Shown here: piece after piece, positions 1-11,985 of the stretch
How the letters are laid out: each line of letters starts with the position of its first letter
Numbering within the stretch: the stretch's first letter is position 1
From: Serilophus lunatus
Lineage: Eukaryota; Chordata; Aves; Passeriformes; Eurylaimidae
Direction of reading: 5' to 3'
Assembly (NCBI GenBank): GCA_013399895.1
Contig: VXBA01002630.1
Span: forward strand, 466,824 to 530,823
DNA: 64,000 bases
Notes under the pieces: model-generated
Database searches by the model: none
Seen by the model: the letters and a program-made list of their open reading frames with translations, nothing else
What the model was told of the DNA's origin: nothing
Translations under genes and position numbers: made by a program

Positions 1-3800
<3,800 letters not shown>

Positions 3801-4074
3801 CTTCCGCCGTCCTGCCCGTGTTGAACTCCTTCAGTTTGTCCTTGTCGCTCTCTACGTGGTCTTTGAAAAGATGCACGGGGCAATGGTTGCTGCTCTCGGT
3901 CATGTCCTGTAGGTTAGAGTCAGAGTTTCCAAGCTCCCTAGAGCGAGCCAACCCACTCTCCAAAACTTCCCTGTACGTGATCGTCTCCTTCTTGTTGCTG
4001 CTGCCACTGCCGCCGCTGCTCTCTTTGCTTTTCTGGTCAAAAGATTTGGATACAAAAGCTGTAAGTTCTTCCAT
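3801..4074 (-). CDS. SHOX: SHOX first coding exon (N-terminus, residues 1-91)
   Basis: SHOX is a paired-class homeodomain transcription factor that acts in the nucleus of limb mesenchyme and growth-plate chondrocytes. This exon reads MEELTAFVSKSFDQKSK, then a short Ser/Gly-rich stretch, then ITYREVLESGLARSRELG and HCPVHLFKDHV, all characteristic of SHOX. SHOX2 lacks the CPVHLFKDHV block and has a long Gly tract instead. The start is the ATG at 4,074 in a strong context (G at -3, G at +4: GCAGCCATGG). The exon ends at 3,801 with GAAG|GTAAGAG, a consensus donor. Its coding length is 274 nt, phase 1, three nt shorter than the 277 I recall for human exon 2. The Ser/Gly stretch replaces the human poly-Gly run. 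The 5' end of the exon as transcribed is treated separately. Confidence 0.96.
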
Positions 4075-4223
4075 GGCTGCCCGGTGATCTTATCCACAGA
4101 GATCCACTTGTTTTCAATCGGAGATGTGGCCGTCCTCTGCACGCTGTTTTTGCACGTAGAAGATGGGCTGTATAGGGTTAGATCACTCCTGCTGTTATTT
4201 ATGCCTTTCAATTTGAGATCACA

Positions 4224-4232
4224 CTATTTATA
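4224..4232 (-). promoter_or_regulatory. SHOX: TATA box of an internal SHOX promoter
   Basis: The minus strand reads TATAAATAG, a textbook TATA box, 150-158 nt upstream of the SHOX ATG. Initiation would be expected about 25-30 nt downstream, near 4,200, giving a leader of roughly 125-135 nt. A minus-strand CCAAT box lies at 4,342-4,346. Human SHOX is known to use a second promoter inside the exon that carries the start codon, giving a shorter and better translated mRNA. This site fits that arrangement. The initiation point itself is not visible. Confidence 0.7.
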
Positions 4233-4242
4233 CATGGCTACC

Positions 4243-4293
4243 TCAGCCCAACCCCCAGCTCTCCCTGTCTCCAGCAATTACTGACTGCTCCAT
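4243..4293 (-). other. Upstream ORF 2 in SHOX leader (16 codons)
   Basis: An ATG at 4,293 opens 16 codons ended by TGA at 4,245-4,243. A separate ATG at 4,235 reads ATG TAT AAA TAG, so the last upstream ATG abuts the TATA box and is closed by its final TAG. No ATG occurs on the minus strand between the TATA box and the SHOX start codon. Confidence 0.5.
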
Positions 4294-4316
4294 AGTCGCA
4301 GGCGGACTCCGAGCAG

Positions 4317-4376
4317 CTATCTCCCCCACCTCAGTCCAGCAATTGGCTTTCTTTTCATTTCATCACTCTTTGGCAT
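4317..4376 (-). other. Upstream ORF 1 in SHOX leader (19 codons)
   Basis: An ATG at 4,376 opens 19 codons closed by TAG at 4,319-4,317. A second in-frame ATG lies at 4,358. A third ATG at 4,363, in another frame, stops after two codons. These would be in a transcript entering through the acceptor at 4,384 but not in one started at the TATA box. Upstream ATGs in human SHOX are known to lower translation of the long-leader mRNA. The peptide sequence itself is unlikely to matter. Confidence 0.5.
4342..4346 (-). promoter_or_regulatory. CCAAT box upstream of the internal promoter
   Basis: The minus strand reads AAGCCAATTGC. The CCAAT pentamer is about 110 nt upstream of the TATA box, within a normal range for NF-Y binding in a TATA-type promoter. 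Confidence 0.4.
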
Positions 4377-4384
4377 CTTTGCAC

Positions 4385-6455
4385 CTTGATTTAGGGAGGC
4401 AAAGAGGCAACAGCGAAAAAGAAGGGGGGAGGGGGACAGAAAGGGAGAGAGAGGAATAAAAGCGAGGGAGGAGGAAAGAGGAAAAAATAAAAATAGGTAT
4501 TTGCATTCTGTAAATGGGTTTCAGAAACGAAAGTCGAGGAAGACTTAATTGATTGTAAGGACATCCTGTACGTGGCAACACTGTGAGCAAAAACGGACCC
4601 ACAGCTAATCAAATAACTGTGCTCCTGCAATTAAATGTATCGCTGTCAAGAGGATAAGAAAATGAGTGTTCAATAAAAAAGGTAATGAATAAAAAGCCGG
4701 AAGATGTACATTTGTTGTAATCATTGGAAATTTTACCTGATTTGCTATTTAGCTAATTTCTCTTAATTAAATGGTCAAAATAATCGGCGAAACAAAACTG
4801 CTATTTTAAAAGTGTTGCCTGTTCTGTCTGTCGGTGGGTGGGTACGCGGAGGGGGACGTGTGCTGAAGCTAAATAAGTTGCGAGGTGCCTCGGGGATCCG
4901 TGTCGGTGTGTTCGGAGGATTTGGAGGGGATTTCTTGGCTGGAGGGGTGAGGAGTATCCATAGGTAGGGGGTCTCTCCAGATGCATGTAACAACTGCAGG
5001 ATCTGTTTTCTTGTTTACTGTTATTATGTTGTCTGAAGATACTGTAGGGGAAAATTAAAAATCTATAATGTTTCTTTGAATGTAGACCTATTCAGCTGCA
5101 TGCAGGAGAGGGGTAATTTCTTAACATGGTAGTTTGTACATGACAAATAGAGCATTAAACCGTGGTGGGTTTTTTGTTAGGGGTTTGTTTTGTTTTTTTC
5201 TTCCTTCCCTCAACGAAACATATCCTGCTGGATTTAAGATAGAACTGGCAACAATTTCCCCACCTTTTTCTTGGTAGGCTGCAGTTATTTCTCTTGTACT
5301 CCTGGAAAAATTATTATTCTGCGTGCTTGAATAGCTGCCTGAAATTTGTCTCCAGATAACAGCGCCGGCATTTCGAGCGCTCCTTCGGAACGTTTGATTC
5401 CCACGCGGAGTCGACTTTCCAGCTATTTATTTCTATCTCCTCTCCTCGAGCTTTAACGCGAAGGCTTTTTCGGTATTTGGAAGATTTTTTTCTTCTAGTC
5501 GTTTGGCTTTTAGCGTCCTTCTTGTTCCCTCGCCTCGAGTTTGAAGTAATCAGAGCCCATCATCACATCACACTCTGCTCTGAATTGCAACTAAAGCAGG
5601 CTCCTTGCTGGAGCTACGGGCCATTGTTTCTTTTCCGGGGGAGTGTGGGACTGCTCTGAAAATTAGCAGAACATTAAAATACTAAAAATACGTTTAATTA
5701 ATCCAAAGGTGCCCCCAGCACCAGAGTTAACACCTCCACAGGAGGAGTGGAAAAATAATAATCGAGGAAGCAATTAATAAAGGGCTTAAAAAAAAATCAA
5801 TCTCCCCCTGTGCGAATTTAAAATGATTATCTAGGGGACAAGGATTGATCATTTGATCTCGGCACTGCGGATATCCCTGACATTTATTATATTGTCGTGT
5901 CTCGGTGGCATCCTTCCTCCTGAGTTCGTTTAACAAGTGAGGGAGCCGAGGAAGCCTTACAACTTAACAAACAGGTCTTGTCATCGCAAACGCCAATCAA
6001 ATCCGAGTCTCTAATGTATATCACACGGCACCACATAAATAATAGAGGCAAATGATAGACGGAGAAGTAACGTATGGCTGAGGAAAGATCCCGGGACGAC
6101 GTTCTGTTTGTGACCCTGTCATGCAGTCTGCGTGTGAGGGCTTGTGGCGGATTGTTGCACATGCTGTTGGCGTGGTACGAGGGTGTCACGGACACGCGGG
6201 GATTCGGGCACCCTCTCCCGCGTGGGAAAGGCTCCGTACCAGGGCTGAGCCGCCGCCATGGAAACTTTCCCCAGCCCTCGGCTCGATCGGCACTATTCCC
6301 CAACGTGCCCAGCCTCCCTCTGTCTCCCTCGTAGCGAGCAGCAAACAAGGATATTTACTGACTCCGCGTCCCCAGCCCTGGAGTGGCACGGTGTGCTTCG
6401 GCTTTCCCGAGCTGCCGGAGTTTGCACCAAGTCCATCGGATCCCTGTTTTCTTAC
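4385..6455 (-). other. SHOX: Probable SHOX first intron
   Basis: This is the interval between the candidate exon 1 donor (6,455) and the candidate exon 2 acceptor (4,385). It opens at its 3' end with an exceptionally long purine-rich plus strand, that is, a minus-strand polypyrimidine tract. The middle is AT-rich with TTAATTAA-type sites (about 4,760 and 5,692). No transposon is recognised. The boundaries depend on both splice-site predictions. Confidence 0.5.
5660..6130. promoter_or_regulatory. Candidate enhancer block in SHOX first intron
   Basis: This is an AT-rich block holding TTTAATTAATCC at about 5,692, GATTGATCATTTGATC at about 5,843 (PBX/HOX-like), CAATCAAATC at about 5,993, and CpGs uncommon for AT-rich bird DNA. 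No coding signal is seen. Function is inferred from motif density and position only. Confidence 0.35.
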
Positions 6456-7200
6456 CTCTTGCCCCCGTCCCGCTTTGCTCCCCGCAGCTCCCCCCTGTGC
6501 CCAGCCCCACGCCTGCAGCCCACGCGAGCGCGGGGACGCGCTTCTCCCGGAGACCCCGGGGCCCCTCCTTCCACCGCCGGGGCTGCTGCCCCCGAGGACA
6601 GGAACCAACACAAACCTCCTCAGAAAGGCGGGGGGGAAAAGCCCTGTTGCCTCTCCCCCCTCCCTCCTTCTCTGCTTCCCGGCAGCCCGGGGGCGCCCAG
6701 TGGGAAGGCTGCTTGCCCCCCGCTTTCTGCAAACCGCAGGTCGGCGCGGGGCAGCCACCGGGCGCGCAAGTTGAGCGGCAACCCGCGGGCCACCGCCACT
6801 GGCCGCCCTCGACAGCAGCAGAGAGGCCACCGGGGGGGGGAGCCTTGCAGCAGCGGGGAACTTGCCTCAGACTCTTAAAGCGAGAAGCGAAACAAAGCAC
6901 CGGAAAGGGAAAGGGAGAAAACCCGAGGAAATAATAAAAACAAACATACTTTTAAAAAAAATAAAAGCAGGGCAAATCTTAACCCTCTCGGGGACCTGTC
7001 TGCCGTCCCACGCCGCGGAGCCCCTCAGGGACAGACGGCGGAGGGAATGGAAGCTCGGGCAGCCCCGCAGGCGCGCAGTTCCGCGCAATGAGGATCCCTG
7101 TGAGGGATGACGGGCCCGTCCCGTCCCAGCGGGGCGTCAGGGAGCGGCGAGAGGCGGGGGAGCGCCCCCGGGCCACCCCTCTTCGCGAGGCCCTCGGCCT
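6080..7200. promoter_or_regulatory. SHOX: CpG island, probable distal SHOX promoter and exon 1
   Basis: The stretch is strongly GC-rich with frequent CpGs, most densely 6,470-7,180, ringed by AT-rich DNA on both sides. It lies 2-3 kb upstream of the first coding exon on the sense side of SHOX. No TATA box is evident on the minus strand, as is usual for CpG-island promoters. Long open frames in both strands here follow from the lack of AT-rich stop codons and show no recognisable domain. Developmental homeobox genes commonly carry several such islands. Confidence 0.7.
6456..7000 (-). other. SHOX: Candidate SHOX noncoding exon 1 (5' end unknown)
   Basis: Within the CpG island the minus strand reads GGCAAGAG|GTAAGAAAAC, a strong donor whose last exonic base is 6,456. 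It is the best minus-strand donor I see in the island. Splicing to the acceptor at 4,385 would give a leader containing all five upstream ATGs. The right-hand limit given is arbitrary because no transcription start can be seen. An alternative is that exon 1 lies in the more distal island near 11 kb. Confidence 0.45.
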
Positions 7201-7929
7201 TATGGAGACCTAGGCAAGGTGGTGCAGGCAGGGGCGAAAGCGGGAAACAATTTTGACCTCACAACAAAATTTGATGCCGGGTTCAAAGAGTAATTACGCT
7301 TATTATTGCTCCTGATAATGCGCTGGGGAGAAGGGATGGAAGGAGGGATAAAGGGAAGGCAAGAGAGAGAGAGAGAGAGAGAAGGGTAGGGAATGAACTG
7401 CCGTCCAAACCCCACTCCCTTGTAGGGACGGAGCTCCTGGGACCCTGTTCCAAAGCTATAAGGTCACCAGCGGTCCTCGGAGCTTCCCGCTGCCCTGAGC
7501 GCAGCTCGGCACCCGGGATCCCCTTTGCCGTGGCACAAGCCACCCCGCTGTCGTCGATAGTCCCTTGCAGGACGGGCCACCAGGAGCCTTTTAAGGGCTG
7601 CCCCGACAGCCCGGCCTGCTAGGTCACCTGCGGGGCACCGCGCCCCCAAATCCTCCTCCTCCTCCCTCCCTACTGCCTCGGCACACCGGACAGGAGCCCT
7701 CAGCCCTGCTGGGGGTCCTAACTTGAGAAAAGGGCTGTCTTGTTTATTCCATCCTCCCTTCTTCCCCCTCTCATCACTTGCCCCACAGTCGAGCCGACCC
7801 TACGGGACTGATTCCCCGCCGTGGACCTGAGCCCGCCTCCTGACTGCCCCCTCTCCGGAGTGAGAGAGAGCATCCGCGAGCAGGGCAGCCTGGCAGGGAA
7901 CAGTCTAGACCTTGTACTGCAGAGGAGAG

Positions 7930-8780
7930 TTTATTTAGCATGGTATCGACCCATGTGTTATTTTTTAATTCCACTTTCAAAGGAACTTCTTGACCATTGT
8001 GGGTTTTCTGCGAGTTAAACGAGAGGAATAATTATGAATGGGTTTAAATGTTGCATTAGCTTTAAGGACTTCCAAGGCAAAGTATAGGATTTCATATTTA
8101 TAAGAGGAATTTGCATTTGTACATTGACTCATGGTATGACGTAGGGAGAAACCGATTTCCTCCCACCCTCCTCCGCTTTAGCTAATTTTGGTCGAAATGG
8201 GGCAAATAAGCAAACAGAAAAATCATCGGTTTAATCCATGTTTTAATAAGGGCTGACCCGAAGAGCGACATTTTGTTGAGTAGATAACTGAGTCCTCTCC
8301 ATCTCCCTTCCTCCTTCCCTCTCTCTCTCTCTCCCTCTCCCGTGATTAATTCAGAGACTGTAATCATGGACATTGTACATCAAACCTTTCTGCTCACGCT
8401 ACAGACTCCTGCAGATTTTTATTGGTTTACATGAAAGCGAGTAAACATATTTCAGAGGATGCCCTTTCAATCTGGCTCCATTTCCACAGCACATAATTCC
8501 AAGGACAATTTGTTTTAATAATAAGAATGGATGCAGTGTTAATGGTTTTCAATTTGTGTTAAAAAAAACCATTAAATATTTATAAGTATCGATCGAGGGT
8601 TTCAGGATTTTACAGACGTCTTAACACATTTCATAGATGGGATTTTTTTTTTAATTTAGAAACCTGCGTCGTATTCTCTTCTATGCTGTTTATTGATTTA
8701 AGCAGCATCCGTGTCTCAAGTGAGAGACTAATAGATTTTCATTAAAATAGGCTCTCTTAATCCTGATTGTGAATGGATAT
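7930..8780. promoter_or_regulatory. Candidate upstream enhancer block A
   Basis: The block includes GTGATTAATTC at 8,341-8,351 (PBX/HOX-like), TGTAATCATGG, ATTGGTTTACATG, GAGTAAACATATT (forkhead-like) and several TTAAT sites, interrupted by a CT run near 8,320. No reading frame of interest crosses it. It resembles conserved noncoding sequence in composition. Conservation is not tested here. Confidence 0.35.
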
Positions 8781-9059
8781 GATTGATCCATCCAGCACAC
8801 TACACATCTATAATATTAATAAAGGACATTATCGTGGCAGGACTTGTTTTTCCGTCATCAACGTATTTTTGATTTTTCTCCTTCCTTCCAACCTCAAAGA
8901 TTTATTTGGGAGCCATAAAATGGCCCACAGGAGGGAAACGTTTTGGGAAGAATATATTTTTAAATGAGGATTTTTTTTTTCGGAGGTGGTGGGGGGAAGG
9001 GGGTGTGGAGTGTTGTTGTTTTGGTTTGTTTTGTTGTTGTTGGGGAGGGGGGTTTTGTG

Positions 9060-9790
9060 ACTTTAAGTGGAAAGTTTTATTTACATCTACAAACTGCTAT
9101 GGCAACATATGGTGAAAATTAAACTGTTTCCCCACAAACCTAATCTTAAAACATTTATGTTGAGTTTTATTTTTAGGAAAACTTTTTTAAAGGAGAGGAA
9201 AATAATCTTCTATGAAAAGTAAAATAAAGAACATTTGAAAGGCTATAGTTCAAACTAACAATAGCCCACTTGGCCGGCTGAGACTGCTGGACGGGTACCG
9301 TACCTGATGAATATGTTACGAAGTGGTCGGGACAGCAGCGGCTACAGTAATTAATGAAGTGTGACAGAAATGCTAAAGGCTTAATTGTCTTTATTCCGAC
9401 TTCTTGCAACGTAACCAAAGGGATACATTAATTCAGTACAAAAACACACAAATGCGCTCCTCTCTCTTACACCGAGGCAGAGGCAAACACACGCACTTAC
9501 ACACGCACACAAGATCTCTTCTCTAACACAATTATTATTTTTTATATATGTGTATATATATATATAAAGCTGCATCTTTCCAGAAATATTAATTAATCAT
9601 ATATTCATTACAGGAAACCTAGACATGTTCAAATCCTCATTTACTTTTACTTGTGCAAAATTAAACATTCACTGGGTGAATTACAATAAGCAATTGCTTT
9701 CTTGTGTAATTAATTACAATGTAGTAGGCCAGCCTAATGGGCGACTAGCCCCCTTGATTTCAGTTGCCCTGAATAATTCAAGCAGAATAA
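9060..9790. promoter_or_regulatory. Candidate upstream enhancer block B with dimeric homeodomain site
   Basis: An AT-rich block with TTAATTAATCAT at about 9,588-9,600 and a perfect 14-bp palindrome TGTAATTAATTACA at 9,705-9,718. The palindrome contains TAAT-TA-ATTA, the inverted arrangement bound cooperatively by paired-class homeodomain dimers, the family to which SHOX belongs. Autoregulation is an inference. Confidence 0.4.
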
Positions 9791-10564
9791 GAAGGGTCTA
9801 CGAGAAAAAAACTTAGGGAAAAAAAAAAAAAAGGAGGGGAAAAAGAAAGTTGAGAACTGTAAAGTTTGTCCTGAATTTAACAACACGAAGTATACACACA
9901 GAGAGAACTGTTTGCTTTCTCCAGTAATGTGCGAGGGACGCTGCAATTTTGAACTCCGTGATAATGATTAATAAGTCAAAAGGGCGTATTTTTCTTTTAT
10001 GGTATGCAGCGCTCAAGGGACTATTCCGTGTATGTCTTTAAAACGAAGTAGGAATATTTACACACATGCACAGAGTCAGCAACAGCACCAAAGAAAGAAA
10101 AAAACCCCACGAATATTTCAGTGAACTATTACATTTTTTCAATTATTTCCCAATGAGTATTTCAATGAACTGTTACATTTTCCCAATTCACAAGGAAGAT
10201 TTATGGGATTATTAAGATTTCTAGTGGAAATATTATACAGTGGAAGTTTATCGTCTCTCAGGGATTGTACACCATTTGATATCAATTTCCAGATGTTATG
10301 ATCTTTTTTCAGAAAATAATTGAGTATATTAACTTCCTCCCTACAGAAGACTATTTGGGGCTTTATTATTTATTTATTTATTCTTTCTGTTAAGGACACA
10401 ACCATCTTCCCCCACCCTTCTCTTAGCAGGATAAAATTGTTGAAACATCAGAGTAAACTTCAATCAGATAACAGTTTAATACTCAAGGGAAGGAATAATT
10501 TATTTGCCACTTTATTGCAAGCAGAAGCCCGTGAATTTAGCTATATTTTAAAATTATAAGGTAC

Positions 10565-11480
10565 ATCCGACTGCACCCCGCCTGCCTACTTCGCAGCCCC
10601 CCACCGTGGGCAGAGTGGGAGGCCTGCGCTGTCTCTCGGGTGGGCGCCGAAGCCCCCGCGGGGTCGCGGGCTGTGCCTGGTGGAGGCGCGGGCCCGCAGC
10701 CGACGTGGGCTCCGCCGGGGCGGCACAGTTAAAGCGCCTTAGAATCGACATGCGTGTTCCTAAGCCATACGCGTGCTCGCCTCGTCCGGCGGTCGGTCTC
10801 TAAATCCCCGCGGAGCTGGGGAGTGCGCACACGTGGAAACATTCACACGCGCACCCGCACACGGAGGACTCCGTCCACACGGACACGCACGCACAAACAC
10901 ACACAGATACAGGCACAGACAGACAGACACACAAGTCCTGTGACCTCCCCAGTCCGTGGTCTGGCGCGGCTCAGGACAGCGGCGGGATGATTTCCTCTCT
11001 CCCTTTCCCCACCGCCGGTCCCCTTTGCGCCCGTGTCAGACGGGGCGAGATATTGCCCTGCCCGGGGCTGCATCCGCGCCCGGCCCGGCCCGGCGGGGAA
11101 GAGGAGTAGGAGGCAGTGAATTTGCAGCTGTGCCCAGGAGAGGCGCAGGACGGACGCGGTCCTCATCCCCGGTTCCCGCTTGTGCAGGCTGGGCGTGGGT
11201 GAGGTGCGCCGGCTGGTCGCTGCTCCTGAGCTCTGCCCCGACCCGCGGGTGAAAACCGGTGGGTGTTGCATCGGCATCTCTCCCCAGGAAGAGTAGAGCT
11301 GCGTCTCCCCTGTCCTCGCTGAGCAGGTCTCAGCCCCGGCTGCCGTCCCCCGCAGCCGCGGCCCTTGATGGACAGAGACATCCCCAGACTTTGCCGGGCC
11401 GCCGTCGGAAGGGCTGGTCGGGACGAGGTTTCACCTCCAAAAAGGGATTAAGGGCTGCAGAGAGCTTCATTGCCCCTACA
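10565..11480. promoter_or_regulatory. Second, distal CpG island
   Basis: This is a GC-rich, CpG-dense segment about 3.4 kb upstream of the first island, with an interrupted CA/CG-rich simple tract at 10,835-10,935 inside it. No homeobox or other domain is encoded. On the plus strand ACACG|GTGAGG at about 11,480 could serve as a donor for a transcript divergent from SHOX. On the minus strand GAG|GTGAGG donors lie near 11,530. It could be an alternative SHOX promoter, a divergent lncRNA promoter, or a Polycomb-type island with no dedicated transcript. Confidence 0.55.
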
Positions 11481-11579
11481 CGGTGAGGCGGGGGGCAAGG
11501 GGCTAACATTTCACAGGTTACCTCACCTCACCTCTATCAGAGTAGTTAAAGAGAATAAAAGAGGTGGGGGAGAAGGAGA

Positions 11580-11985
11580 GAGAAAGAAAATCGACTTTAA
11601 GAGACTCGGGGTTTAAATAACAGCCTTTGATATTTTGACAGTAAAATGGAAAACACTTAACAGGAGTCAAGTCTTGATGTCTGAGGCTGGCAGCGCCCCC
11701 TAAAATTATATTGTCTTGCCTGCTGCTTCAAATTGGACCCAGGACCTTATAACGTCTCTCCAGGTTTTTATCTGCAGCCTTTCTGATTGCAAAACCATAA
11801 TTGTATCGTTTTACACCAGTAAACTAAGCAAGTGCCAGTGGAATAAAATCCACAAAGTGCACACACAGACCAGCTTTCCAGCTAAAGCAGTCTGTTCTTT
11901 GCAAGTTGTAAAGGCCTGCAAATTAAATACCAATTACTGGAAGCAATAAAATGTTTTTTATTGCATGAAATCTACTTAAAGCAGA
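11580..11985. promoter_or_regulatory. Candidate upstream enhancer block C
   Basis: Homeodomain-type and TTGAT-like motifs are mixed with moderately complex sequence and no repeat. A stem-loop with 9-bp perfect arms (11,943-11,951 and 11,956-11,964, GCAATAAAA with its complement, 4-nt loop) closes it. No coding potential is recognised. Confidence 0.35.

Larger units (their letters stand above)
4075..4384 (-). other. SHOX: Probable SHOX 5' UTR in the first coding exon
   Basis: A very long polypyrimidine tract on the minus strand (complement of about 4,395-4,490) is followed by AATCAAG at 4,391-4,385. That is the first plausible AG, so the exon would begin at 4,384 and carry 310 nt of 5' UTR. 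In human SHOX the corresponding exon also holds a long leader (about 430 nt as I recall) upstream of the ATG. The acceptor is inferred. The tract and AG are seen directly. Five upstream ATGs fall in 4,233-4,376. Confidence 0.6.
7201..10560. other. SHOX proximal 5' flank, no gene
   Basis: There is no exon or recognisable transposon. It contains a GA dinucleotide run (7,361-7,382), a moderately GC-rich stretch (about 7,420-7,870), AT-rich blocks listed separately, a G/T-rich stretch at about 8,980-9,060, and an AT run at 9,541-9,567. The absence of repeats is typical of the flanks of developmental transcription-factor genes. Confidence 0.6.

Noticed and set aside
6121..6934. Several 180-217-codon open frames on both strands
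   Set aside because: They overlap each other in a CpG island where stop codons are rare, are Pro/Arg/Ala-rich and lack domains. They are composition artefacts.
11688..11703. CTCF-like CAGCGCCCCCTAAA
   Set aside because: It matches only part of the CTCF core and lacks the GGTGG-type half. Not strong enough to call without a matrix score.
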